Position numbers and translations under genes: made by a program. The notes below the pieces were generated by a model that ran no database searches, was not told the origin of the DNA, and saw only the letters and a list, made by a program, of their open reading frames with translations. A stretch of 64,000 nt of DNA. Origin: Selenomonas sputigena_A. Lineage in GTDB: Bacteria; Bacillota; Negativicutes; Selenomonadales; Selenomonadaceae. Location of the stretch: NCBI RefSeq assembly GCF_051603425.1, contig NZ_CP194411.1, positions 992,001 to 1,056,000 on the forward strand, written 5' to 3'. Positions 17,644-24,988 of the stretch are shown in pieces (the stretch's first letter is position 1; each line of letters begins with the position of its first letter).

Positions 17644-18030
17644 CTAGTTTTCGATTTTTCGCATGTTTCGCGCTTCCTGCACTTTTTCTGCAAGGGCGTC
17701 CAACGGTGTTCCGGCGGCGGATTCGACAGCGGCGAGGACGGCGCCCTCTACGAGAGGGGCGTCGATCAGCTTGATTTGACGGTCTTCCATATCTTCAAGC
17801 ACCATTTCCGCCGTCATGACGGCGCTTCCCATGTCCATGAGGACGGCGACGCCGTCGTCTGTATAGACGGCGTCAATGGCGGCAGAAATCTTTTCATAGC
17901 TTGTGCCCAGGCCGCCGTCTTCCGTGCCTCCGGCAGCGGCCGCCTTTACGTCGTGCGCCATCATGCGCATGAGTTCCGTGACGCCTTCGGCAAGTTTTTC
18001 GCTGTGGGATACGATGACGATACCGAACAT
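17644..18030 (-). CDS. dhaM: Dihydroxyacetone kinase phosphotransferase subunit DhaM
   Basis: A 128-residue EIIA-Man-type protein that passes phosphate from the PTS protein HPr to DhaL. The active-site His is in GIVIVSHSEKLAEG (about residue 9). The GTEDGGLGTSYEKI and VLMDMGSAVMTAEM blocks are typical of DhaM. Unlike E. coli DhaM there are no fused HPr or EI domains. It is the last gene of dhaK-dhaL-dhaM, 15 nt after dhaL. With dhaK and dhaL it forms a complete PTS-dependent dihydroxyacetone kinase; no regulator is next to it. Confidence 0.93.
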   Translation of the reverse strand: MFGIVIVSHSEKLAEGVTELMRMMAHDVKAAAAGGTEDGGLGTSYEKISAAIDAVYTDDGVAVLMDMGSAVMTAEMVLEDMEDRQIKLIDAPLVEGAVLAAVESAAGTPLDALAEKVQEARNMRKIEN

Positions 18031-18045
18031 GATCTTCCTCCTGTT

Positions 18046-18666
18046 TTAGAGCGTATTTGCTATGGCCAGCAGGATGAGGGAGGAGGAAACAGCGCCGGGA
18101 TCCCTGTGCCCGAGGCTGCGCTCTCCGAGATAGCTCGCGCGTCCTTTGGTGGCGATGATGTCCTTCGTGGACTCAGAGCCTTTCCGGGCGGCGTCTGCGG
18201 CAGCAGAAACGGCTTCTTTGAGGCTTTTTCCTCCTTCGACTGCTTCCTCCATGGCGCGTTCAGCCGGGCAGAGAGCGTCGAGCATGGTTTTTTCGCCTTC
18301 CGTTGCTTTGCCGCGCATTTTGACGCCGGCAACGGCAGAGGAAAAAGAGGCGAGAAAATCTGCGGCATTGATTTCCATCTTGCCCTTGAGGGCGTCGCCC
18401 GCTTTCATGAAGAAGGTGCCGTAAAGGGGACCTGAGGCGCCGCCGACGTTTGAGACGAGCGCCATGCCGACGCCCTTTAGGACAGCGCCGCAGTCCTTTT
18501 CAGCGAGGTTTGGCAGTTTTTCCAGTACAGCCTTGAAACCGCGCGCCATATTGATGCCATGGTCGCCGTCGCCAATCGCGTTGTCGAGGTCGGTCAGCAG
18601 CTCTTTTTCTGCCTCGATTTCCTTCGCTATTGCTTTGATGACGTCAAACAGTTTTTCCCTGTCCAT
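18046..18666 (-). CDS. dhaL: Dihydroxyacetone kinase ADP-binding subunit DhaL
   Basis: DhaL (206 residues) holds ADP as a cofactor that is rephosphorylated by DhaM and phosphorylates dihydroxyacetone bound to DhaK. The magnesium/nucleotide motif reads LDNAIGDGDHGINMARGF (about residues 26-43), and NVGGASGPLYGTFFMKAG and GRASYLGERSLGHRDPGA are the other family blocks. The gene lies 12 nt after dhaK and 15 nt before dhaM. Confidence 0.95.
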   Translation of the reverse strand: MDREKLFDVIKAIAKEIEAEKELLTDLDNAIGDGDHGINMARGFKAVLEKLPNLAEKDCGAVLKGVGMALVSNVGGASGPLYGTFFMKAGDALKGKMEINAADFLASFSSAVAGVKMRGKATEGEKTMLDALCPAERAMEEAVEGGKSLKEAVSAAADAARKGSESTKDIIATKGRASYLGERSLGHRDPGAVSSSLILLAIANTL

Positions 18667-18678
18667 ATAATATATCCC

Positions 18679-19668
18679 TCATTTCTTCCATGCCAGCGTA
18701 TCGGCTTTTGCCTCATAGAGACGCTTCATCTCGTCGTCGAGGCGCAGAAGCGTCAGGGAAAAGCCTGCCATCTCGATGGAAGTCATATAGTTTCCGACTT
18801 GTGTGTCGTAAATCTTCACGCCCTTCTCTTTCAGATAATCCTGCACGAAGTTGTTGATGATGTAAAGTTCCATCAATGGCGTAGCGCCCATGCCGTTGAC
18901 CAGCAGGATGACTTCCTTGCCGCTGCAGTCGATATCGGCGAGAATGGTATCGAGCAGCTTCTGTGCGATCTGGTTGGCCGTGCTCAGCTTTTCGCGGTGC
19001 GTTCCCGGCTCGCCGTGGATGCCGATGCCGATTTCCATCTCGTCGTCTGCCAGCGTGAAGCCGGGTTTTCCGGCAGCCGGTACGGTGCAGGGGGTGATTG
19101 CCATGCCCATGGAGCGTACATTTTTGATGACATTTTCAGCAACGGCTTTGACTTCGGCGAGGGATGCGCCTTCCTCAGCTTTCGCGCCTGCAATCTTGTG
19201 GACGAGGACGGTTCCTGCGACGCCGCGTCTCCCCGTTGTATAGAGGCTGTCCTTGACGGCCACGTCATCGTTGACGACGACATAATCGGCTTCGATATCC
19301 TCTTCCTTTGCCATATCGATGGCCATTTCAAAGTTCAGGACGTCGCCTGTGTAGTTTTTTACGATGCAAAGGACGCCGTTTTTGGTAGCGACGGCTTTGA
19401 TGCCCTCGTAAATCTGGTCGGGAGGCGGTGAGGAAAATACGGCGCCTGCCACAGCGCAGTCGAGCATTCCCGTGCCGACATAGCCTCCATGTGCCGGCTC
19501 GTGCCCGCTGCCGCCGCCGGAAACGAGAGCGACATGATCCTTTTTCTTCTGGGCGCGTACGACGATGTTTCCTTCTGCAAGCTTTTGCAGTTTTTCCGGT
19601 GCGGCCTTGACAAGGCCTTCGATCATTTCTCTTTCTACATCATCCAGTTTGTTGATGAGCTTTTTCAT
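18679..19668 (-). CDS. dhaK: Dihydroxyacetone kinase substrate-binding subunit DhaK
   Basis: DhaK (329 residues) binds dihydroxyacetone through a covalent hemiaminal to His. The family motif GSGHEPAHGGYVG is near residue 45. GIGIHGEPGTHRE contains the substrate-binding His, and LLVNGMGATPLMELYI is conserved. ATG 19668 was chosen because the AAAGGTGG ribosome site is 8 nt upstream of it; the ATG at 19674 is too close. It heads the dhaKLM operon. About 115 bp without a gene lie between it and the mutase stop upstream. Confidence 0.95.
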   Translation of the reverse strand: MKKLINKLDDVEREMIEGLVKAAPEKLQKLAEGNIVVRAQKKKDHVALVSGGGSGHEPAHGGYVGTGMLDCAVAGAVFSSPPPDQIYEGIKAVATKNGVLCIVKNYTGDVLNFEMAIDMAKEEDIEADYVVVNDDVAVKDSLYTTGRRGVAGTVLVHKIAGAKAEEGASLAEVKAVAENVIKNVRSMGMAITPCTVPAAGKPGFTLADDEMEIGIGIHGEPGTHREKLSTANQIAQKLLDTILADIDCSGKEVILLVNGMGATPLMELYIINNFVQDYLKEKGVKIYDTQVGNYMTSIEMAGFSLTLLRLDDEMKRLYEAKADTLAWKK

Positions 19669-19783
19669 GAACATGACCACCTTTCTTTTCGCGTTACGCT
19701 GAACATAGATCCTCACGCCTTACAGCGCTGCCTCTCTTCTTTGAGAAAATACCGATTCGTTTTGCAGCTATTGCGGCGCGTAT

Positions 19784-21298
19784 TTAATCGGCTTTTTCAA
19801 AAAGACTTGAGAGATCGAGGGACAAAAATCCCTCGAGAAGTTTTGCCGCTTCGGCTTTTATGGCGGCAGCACCGCCTTTTTCCCTGCTTTCAATATTGAG
19901 CGGCATATTCGGGTCGTGCAGGGATACTCTGAGAAGCGCCCAACCGTTTGGGAAGACGAGGCGGACGCCTTCATACGAAGGAGCAGCAATTTTGATGCCA
20001 TTCTCTTTGGCTCGCGTTTCAAAGGAAGCGAGAACCTTTTCCCCATAAGCTTTTGCATCCGGCTCGTTCATGATCTTGATGCGGTATTCGCGGCTTTCTG
20101 CCGGATGGCCGAGTTTTTCTATGAGAGAGGAGAGGGACTGTCCCCGGCGTTTCGCTTCGGCGGCGGCAATGAGGAGCTTCACGGCGAGATAGGCGCCGTC
20201 GTCGAGGTAATAATTTTCCGAAAGCGCGCCGTGGCCCGAAGTCTCGATTGCCAAAGGGGAAACCGTGCCGGCTTCGTTGAGGCGGATGCACTCGTTGATG
20301 ACATTCTTGTAGCCGCGCTTGAAGCGATGATGCTTGAGGCCGAGTTCTTTTTCCAGGAAAATGCTGAGTTCGTCGGAAGTGACAGAGTCCGTGACGATCG
20401 TGCTCTGGGGATAGGCAGGCGCAAGAATCGCCGCCATCATGGCTATGAGGGAATTTCGGCTGACATCCTCTCCCGTCGGCAGCACCGCGCTCATGCGATC
20501 GACATCGGTATCAAAGATCAGGCCGAGGTCAGCTTGATTCTCGAGCACGGCTTCTTTAATGGAGGCCATGGCCTGTTTGTTCTCCGGATTCGGGATGTGA
20601 TGGGGGAACATGCCGTCCGGCTCGAGATAACGGCTTCCTGCGGTATTCGCACCGAGCGGTTCGAGAACCTTTGCGGCAAAGAATCCTCCTGCACCGTTTC
20701 CGGCATCGACGACGATGCGCATCCCCTCGAAGGGGCGGTCGGCTCCGCCAAGTCCGGCGCGAATCTTTTCCTGCAGATGCCGCGCATAGCGGGAGATGAG
20801 ATCGAAGCTTTCGGCTTTTTTTCCATGGGCTTCAAGCACAGGATTTCTGGCGGCATTCTTGAGGACTTCCTTGATGTCGGAAGATTCCAGGCCGCCGTCC
20901 TTGGTGAAAAATTTCATGCCGTTGCGGTTGTATGGCAGATGGCTCGCCGTGATCATGATGGAACCGTCTGCCTTTGATTCGTCAAAAAGGATGGACATGA
21001 ACATGGCCGGCGTCGAGGCGAGCCCGCAGTCGAGCGCCTTTGCACCGCGCGCCAGCAGAGCCTGGAAAATAGCGTTTTTCAGGTCTTTTGCTGAAATCCG
21101 CGAGTCATGCCCGACGGCGATTTTGAGCTCCTGCGCTTTCTTGCCGCATTTCTTCGTGAGAAAATCTACGAAGCCGGAAGCGATGCGGTTTACGGCCTCA
21201 GCCGTGAGGTTCACGGGCTCGTCTGCAACACCGGCAACAGCTATGCCGCGCACGTCGCTGCCGTTTTGCAGTTTCATCAGTTGTTTTTCTGCTATCAT
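19784..21298 (-). CDS. Phosphomannomutase/phosphoglucomutase family enzyme
   Basis: A 504-residue alpha-D-phosphohexomutase. The active-site serine loop reads TASHLPYNRNGMKFF (about residue 120), the metal loop DTDVDRMSAV and the sugar loop ETSGHGALSENY. It interconverts hexose 6- and 1-phosphates; substrate choice between glucose and mannose cannot be read from the sequence. The ATG at 21298 follows GAAGGAGG. It lies 16 nt after the GmhA-like gene, so the two are probably co-transcribed and could feed surface-sugar synthesis, which is an inference. Confidence 0.88.
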   Translation of the reverse strand: MIAEKQLMKLQNGSDVRGIAVAGVADEPVNLTAEAVNRIASGFVDFLTKKCGKKAQELKIAVGHDSRISAKDLKNAIFQALLARGAKALDCGLASTPAMFMSILFDESKADGSIMITASHLPYNRNGMKFFTKDGGLESSDIKEVLKNAARNPVLEAHGKKAESFDLISRYARHLQEKIRAGLGGADRPFEGMRIVVDAGNGAGGFFAAKVLEPLGANTAGSRYLEPDGMFPHHIPNPENKQAMASIKEAVLENQADLGLIFDTDVDRMSAVLPTGEDVSRNSLIAMMAAILAPAYPQSTIVTDSVTSDELSIFLEKELGLKHHRFKRGYKNVINECIRLNEAGTVSPLAIETSGHGALSENYYLDDGAYLAVKLLIAAAEAKRRGQSLSSLIEKLGHPAESREYRIKIMNEPDAKAYGEKVLASFETRAKENGIKIAAPSYEGVRLVFPNGWALLRVSLHDPNMPLNIESREKGGAAAIKAEAAKLLEGFLSLDLSSLFEKAD

Positions 21299-21314
21299 AA
21301 CGATGCCTCCTTCA

Positions 21315-21968
21315 TCAATCCGTGCCGAAAAACTCCTGCTCCGCTGCGATGCAGAGCGCATGGTATATGGGCAGATGAAGTTCCTGGATGCGATATGTCT
21401 CGCGTTCGGGCACGGCGAGCAATATATCCGCCAAGGCGCGGAGGCGGCCGCCGCCTTTTCCCGTCAAGGCGATGACAGGGAGGCGGAAGGCGCGCGCGGC
21501 CTGGGCTGCATAGAGCACGTTCTGTGAATTGCCGGAAGTGCTGATGGCGAGGAGGATATCGCCCTTTTTTCCGAGCCCGTAGACTTGCTGTGCAAAGACG
21601 AGATCGGCTGCCTGGTCGTTGGCGAAAGCCGTGCCGAGTGCGATCTGGTTGACAAGCGAGATAGAGGGCAAGGCTTCCTGCAGGTTTTCCGTCAAATATT
21701 CGGCGTCTTCCGGGCAGGTATCGAAGAAGCGTTTCTTTGCCTCTTCGCTCAAGCGGCGCGGCAGAAGAAAGCCTTTCATGAGTTCGCCGGTGATATGCTC
21801 TGCGTCTGCGGCGCTGCCGCCGTTGCCGCAGACAAGAAGCTTGCCCCCCGCATGATAAGCGTCTATGATCGCCCGGGCGGCAGCCTTCAAAGGCTCTTCC
21901 AAAGGGGCAAGTGCTTCATATCGTTCGATCAATTTGTCGATGGCGGCCAGGGAAGATGCTTTTGCCAT
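21315..21968 (-). CDS. SIS-domain isomerase, GmhA-like
   Basis: A 217-residue sugar isomerase (SIS) protein. GKLLVCGNGGSAADAEHITGEL and ISTSGNSQNVLYAAQAARA are the GmhA/DiaA motifs in their usual places. GmhA makes D-glycero-D-manno-heptose 7-phosphate for LPS inner core. Here the stretch FFDTCPEDAEYLTENLQEALP makes it somewhat longer than E. coli GmhA (192 residues), so DiaA-like or other sugar-phosphate roles are possible. The start is ATG 21968 after AGAAGAGGAAA. The gene precedes the hexomutase. Confidence 0.8.
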   Translation of the reverse strand: MAKASSLAAIDKLIERYEALAPLEEPLKAAARAIIDAYHAGGKLLVCGNGGSAADAEHITGELMKGFLLPRRLSEEAKKRFFDTCPEDAEYLTENLQEALPSISLVNQIALGTAFANDQAADLVFAQQVYGLGKKGDILLAISTSGNSQNVLYAAQAARAFRLPVIALTGKGGGRLRALADILLAVPERETYRIQELHLPIYHALCIAAEQEFFGTD

Positions 21969-21995
21969 GTGTTTTCCTCTTCTCTTTTCGGGTAT

Positions 21996-22047
21996 GTAAG
22001 AGCGGCGCACATTATCCACAAAGTGGATATTTATGTGTGTAATTTAC
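21996..22047 (+). repeat. Dispersed palindromic repeat, copy 2
   Basis: Reads GTAAGAGCGGCGCACATTAT, then TCCACAAAGTGGA, then TATTTATGTGTGTAATTTAC. It is the most diverged full copy but keeps the central TCCAC-AAA-GTGGA dyad. It lies upstream of the GmhA-like gene. Confidence 0.8.
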
Positions 22048-22053
22048 GGACGT

Positions 22054-22359
22054 TCAGTCCCTGTGGAAACGTCGTTTGAGCAGCCAGCCGGCGAATAGAA
22101 CGGCGAGGACGCCGGCGATGATCATAGCCTGCGTGTGGTCGTCGGCATCTGCCGCGCTTTGCTCTCCGTCCTTGTCTGCAGCTGCCTTTTGGTATTTCTT
22201 CGTCGGAGTAGGGCATTGCGCCGCATGGACTGTGGTTGGTCCAAATGCGGCGAGATCTCCGTCCTGTGCGTATGGGACGGCAGGAGCTGAGACAACAGCG
22301 AAAGTGCCGAGCAGCAGAGCAATAAGGCTTTTCTTTAAAATTTTTTTTCTTTGTTTCAT
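22054..22359 (-). CDS. Small exported or membrane-anchored protein
   Basis: A 101-residue protein with no family I recognise. Residues 1-31 form a signal peptide (MKQRKKILKKSLIALLLGTF, ending APAVPYAQ). An Ala/Asp/Lys-rich middle contains one Cys. A C-terminal transmembrane segment (AMIIAGVLAVLFAGWLLKRR) has a basic tail, like a cell-surface or periplasmic protein held in the membrane. The ATG follows AGAGGAGC. It ends 7 nt before palindromic repeat copy 2. Confidence 0.6.
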   Translation of the reverse strand: MKQRKKILKKSLIALLLGTFAVVSAPAVPYAQDGDLAAFGPTTVHAAQCPTPTKKYQKAAADKDGEQSAADADDHTQAMIIAGVLAVLFAGWLLKRRFHRD

Positions 22360-22460
22360 GGGGGAATGCTCCTCTAGGATTTTTCAGATTTCTTCGCACC
22401 GTTTGCCGCCTCATGGAGTGCGGAACAAATGCGGCTCGCTTGTTTGCGCATATATCAAAG

Positions 22461-22491
22461 ATAGGAGCTACGCCCACGGCAAAGCTCCTAT
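22461..22491. other. Hairpin in a gene-free stretch
   Basis: ATAGGAGCT and AGCTCCTAT pair across a 13-nt loop within the 213-bp gap 22360-22572. On the minus strand it lies in the leader of the small exported protein. I see no known riboswitch consensus and no U-tract. Confidence 0.4.
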
Positions 22492-22572
22492 CGTCAGGGC
22501 AACCACGTTTTTTCTGTTGGTGCAGGCTTGGCTGCAGCAACAATACGGCGGGCTGAAAGTATCAGCTCTTCC

Positions 22573-22737
22573 TCAGGATTTTCGCTGCTCTTTCCCATAG
22601 TCGAGCACATTCTGCAAGGTACGGACCATATGGAGATGCGTCTCGTAATCGAGATCGTTCGCATCGTAGAGCATACGTTTTTTCAGAGCGTCGATTTGCC
22701 GCTGCAGCTTTTGCCGCGTCTCTTCGGGGAGACTCAT
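22573..22737 (-). CDS. Small ORF, 54 residues, unknown
   Basis: Starts ATG 22737 as MSLPEETRQKLQRQIDALKK and continues as a charged, mostly helical peptide ending YGKEQRKS. Its ATG overlaps the stop of the preceding small ORF as ATGA, a common sign of translational coupling. There is no family assignment. The coding call rests on the overlap, the shared upstream promoter and the normal amino-acid composition. Confidence 0.5.
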   Translation of the reverse strand: MSLPEETRQKLQRQIDALKKRMLYDANDLDYETHLHMVRTLQNVLDYGKEQRKS

Positions 22738-22883
22738 ACTTCCCTGCCGTTCTTTTCCAGCAGCATTTGTTGCTGGGCACGGCTGTCCCAGCCTTCTTCC
22801 TGCATTTTTTCGGGCGCAGGAGAAAGCCTGTCCAGGATTTCCTGAGTCTCAAGATCCATCTCGTTGAAATCCTCTTTATTCAT
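22734..22883 (-). CDS. Small ORF, 49 residues, unknown
   Basis: Starts ATG 22883, eight bases after AAAGGTGG, and reads MNKEDFNEMDLETQEILDRL, then an acidic tail ending EKNGREV. A minus-strand promoter TTGATT (22937-22932), 16 bp, TAAAAT (22915-22910) lies about 20 bp upstream, within the extended form of palindromic repeat copy 3. There is no family assignment. It is likely co-expressed with the 54-residue ORF. Confidence 0.5.
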   Translation of the reverse strand: MNKEDFNEMDLETQEILDRLSPAPEKMQEEGWDSRAQQQMLLEKNGREV

Positions 22884-22913
22884 TTTGACCAGCCACCTTT
22901 ACTATAATAATTT

Positions 22914-23022
22914 TACCATGAAAACCCAAGAAATCAAGCCCGAAGGGCGCAGATTGATTGGCAGTTTTCATGTAAGGGCGGCGCATAATTTCCACAGAGT
23001 GGATGTTTGTGCGTGTAGCTTA
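22914..23022 (+). repeat. Dispersed palindromic repeat, copy 3 (extended form)
   Basis: The core (22971-23022) is the usual palindrome. Bases 22914-22970 to its left match, in inverse orientation, the sequence beside copy 5 (63734-63795). They share ACCATGAA, CCCAAGAA, TCAAGCCCG, AGGGCGCAGA and TGATTGGC in order, so the full unit is about 112 bp. The left part carries the promoter used by the small ORFs. Confidence 0.8.
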
Positions 23023-23101
23023 GTGTGAAGCTCCGAGAAGTCAAGCCGAAGGTGCAGGCGAATTGAAGGTCAAATTCAGCTCAAAAATATTTCAGAAAAT
23101 C

Positions 23102-23130
23102 TTGACAAGTCAAAGGATTCGTTCTATAAT
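23102..23130 (+). promoter_or_regulatory. Consensus sigma-70 promoter of a predicted small RNA
   Basis: TTGACA at 23102-23107 and TATAAT at 23125-23130 are separated by exactly 17 bp. No protein gene follows on this strand before the hairpin at 23304-23353. Confidence 0.85.
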
Positions 23131-23136
23131 GGAGAC

Positions 23137-23353
23137 AAGAAAAGGGAGCAAGAAAGACTTGGCGGATGAAGTGCCAAGAATGTTCTGGTTCAGTGTTCGG
23201 TTGATTGCTGTTATGGCCCGTGGGGGGAAGAAAGGAGGAGAATCCGATGGGGCTGTAAGTCTCGGAAGGAAATCGGATGAAAAGTGAATGAATAATGAAT
23301 CGTGCCTGAAAGAATGACCGCCGCTCGAAAGAGCGGCGGTCATTCTTTCAGGC
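23137..23353 (+). ncRNA. Predicted small RNA of about 217 nt ending in a perfect 23-bp hairpin
   Basis: The start is inferred about 7 nt after the -10 box. Inside are hairpins CTTGGC...GCCAAG and ATCCGAT...ATCGGAT. A strong ribosome-site-like AAAGGAGGAG is followed by ATG-GGG-CTG-TAA, a three-codon ORF; another short frame encodes MKCQECSGSVFG. No longer frame is convincing. The 3' end (23304-23353) is a perfect 23-bp inverted repeat closed by a GAAA tetraloop. There is no U-tract after it, though the 3' arm holds ATTCTTTC. It matches no RNA family I can name; 6S, SRP and RNase P signatures are absent. Confidence 0.5.
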
Positions 23354-23371
23354 GTCATCGATACGCCCCTT

Positions 23372-24010
23372 CTATTTTATCAATTCCCCGAGGTTTTTCA
23401 TGATCTTCACATGGGGCAGTGCCTCAAAGTCCTTGCGTTCCGTTGTGCCGGTCAGGACGGCGGCGAAAGGCACGCCTGCAGCCCGGGCGGCTTCGGCGTC
23501 GACGGTGTTGTCACCCGTGTAGAGGACTTCCTTTTTTATTGCGCCAAAGCGGCGGCAGGCGGCGAGAATTCCTTCAGGGGAAGGTTTCAGGGTCTTTACA
23601 TCTTCGCAGCCGATGACGAAATCGATCAGGTCTTCGACGCCGTCGAGCAGGAATTTTTCCATGATGCGGCGGCGCGTTTTTGTCGAGATGATGGCGCTTT
23701 TGGCTCCGGCGGCGCGAATGGCGCGAAGAAGCGGCAGCGTCTCGGGATAGAAGTGTGTGTTCGGCGTCATATTCTTGTCGGCTTCTTTGCGGTAGAAAGA
23801 CAGAAAATTCTCGACCGCCGCCGTCTCCTGCAGTCCTGTCAGGCGGCAGATCGCTTCTTCCATCGGCAGTCCGATGGTCTTTCGTATCGCCTCGTCCGGC
23901 ACGTCGTCATAGCTGAAATGGGCCAGTGTCGTATGAAAGCAGCCGGTGATCCCTTTTTCGGAGTTCGCAAGCGTGTAGTCAAAATCAAAAAGATAATAAC
24001 GGTATTCCAT
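23372..24010 (-). CDS. HAD hydrolase, phosphoglycolate phosphatase-like
   Basis: A 212-residue HAD phosphatase with a helical cap. Motif I is LFDFDYTLANS (about residue 8), motif II AIISTKTRR, then the motif III Lys region and motif IV YTGDNTVDAEAARAAG. GLPMEEAI in the cap is common in PpaX/Gph-type enzymes. The substrate is not readable; phosphoglycolate or pyrophosphate are the usual guesses. The ATG follows GAGGTG. It converges on the predicted small RNA, sharing the hairpin at 23304-23353 as a possible terminator. Confidence 0.85.
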   Translation of the reverse strand: MEYRYYLFDFDYTLANSEKGITGCFHTTLAHFSYDDVPDEAIRKTIGLPMEEAICRLTGLQETAAVENFLSFYRKEADKNMTPNTHFYPETLPLLRAIRAAGAKSAIISTKTRRRIMEKFLLDGVEDLIDFVIGCEDVKTLKPSPEGILAACRRFGAIKKEVLYTGDNTVDAEAARAAGVPFAAVLTGTTERKDFEALPHVKIMKNLGELIK

Positions 24011-24142
24011 GTTTTCACCTCGGGAAAAGATTGGCCTCGGCCTCCCTTATCGTACCACAGGATATCTTTTTTTCAAGAGCGGCGTGTGATTTCTCTTTTG
24101 GCTTCGGTTTTGCCGCCGAATTTTCAACACTTGCCCGGGTTT

Positions 24143-24196
24143 CTGTAAGGGCGGCACACAATATCCACAAAGTGGACGTTTGTGCGTGCAGCTTAG
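24143..24196 (+). repeat. Dispersed palindromic repeat, copy 4
   Basis: Reads TGTAAGGGCGGCACACAATA, then TCCACAAAGTGGAC, then GTTTGTGCGTGCAGCTTAG. It is a near-perfect copy in the 268-bp gap between divergent phosphatase genes. Confidence 0.88.
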
Positions 24197-24278
24197 CTTC
24201 GCTTTGGTGGCGTACAAGAAAGATTTATGGTAAGATAAGCCATTGCAATGAGATTTCGTGTGATTGAGGTAGGAGGAT

Positions 24279-24893
24279 ATGACAAAGTTCATCTTTGATT
24301 TGGATGGGACATTGACGAAGGAGGAAACGCTGCCGCTGATTGCGAAGGCTTTTGGCGTGGAAGAAGAGATTGCCGAGCTTACGGAGCGGACGGTCATGGG
24401 ACAGATTCCGTTTGTTGATTCGTTTGTCCACAGGGTTTCTCTCTTGGGGAAGCTTCCTGTGGATAAGATCGGCGATCTTCTGGCGCATGCAGGGCTTCAT
24501 GAGGGGCTTGTCGATTTTATCCAAAGGCATAGGGAGCAGTGCTGCATCGCTACGGGAAACCTCTCCTGCTGGGCGGCAAAGCTCATCGAAAGGATTGGCT
24601 GCACGGCTTACTGCTCGGAGGGAGAAGTTGCAAACAACCAAGTCGTTGGGATTACGGCAATCTTGAAGAAAGAAGAGATCGTCGCACGGTACCAAGAGGC
24701 AGGCTGGCGCGTCGTATTTATCGGCGATGGGGACAACGATGTGGAAGCCATGCGTCTTGCCGATATTGCCGTCGCTGCCGGCTTGACGCACAAACCTTCC
24801 CCAGGCGTCGTTTCTGTGGCGGATGAGATGATCATGGAGGAAAGGGCGTTATGCAGCAGGCTGGAACATTTTTTGCAGGATCCGGGGAAATGA
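24279..24893 (+). CDS. HAD-family phosphatase, SerB-like
   Basis: A 204-residue HAD hydrolase. Motif I is FIFDLDGTLTKEETLPLIA (about residue 4). The middle has CIATGNLSCWAAKLIERIGC (motif II region), and motif IV reads VVFIGDGDNDVEAMRLADIAVAAG. The layout resembles the phosphoserine-phosphatase group (SerB) and related MtnX-like enzymes. The cap is short and the substrate cannot be fixed. It is transcribed away from the other HAD gene and about 95 bp before the exported phosphatase; co-transcription is possible. The start follows GTAGGAGG. Confidence 0.8.
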   Translation: MTKFIFDLDGTLTKEETLPLIAKAFGVEEEIAELTERTVMGQIPFVDSFVHRVSLLGKLPVDKIGDLLAHAGLHEGLVDFIQRHREQCCIATGNLSCWAAKLIERIGCTAYCSEGEVANNQVVGITAILKKEEIVARYQEAGWRVVFIGDGDNDVEAMRLADIAVAAGLTHKPSPGVVSVADEMIMEERALCSRLEHFLQDPGK

Positions 24894-24988
24894 CTCATGG
24901 TACGGGAGAATATCTTTATTTTTAACGTAACGTCGACTTTCATGGATGCAATAACTTCAAGTCGAAATTTTTCATCAAGGAGTACGTT

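Noticed and set aside
22360..22572. Possible cyclic-di-GMP riboswitch
   Set aside because: The hairpin and GCAAA-like pieces do not follow the known consensus order.
23260..23285. GGAAGGAA resembling the SRP RNA apical loop
   Set aside because: The flanking conserved CAGG and GCAGCC bases of SRP RNA are missing.
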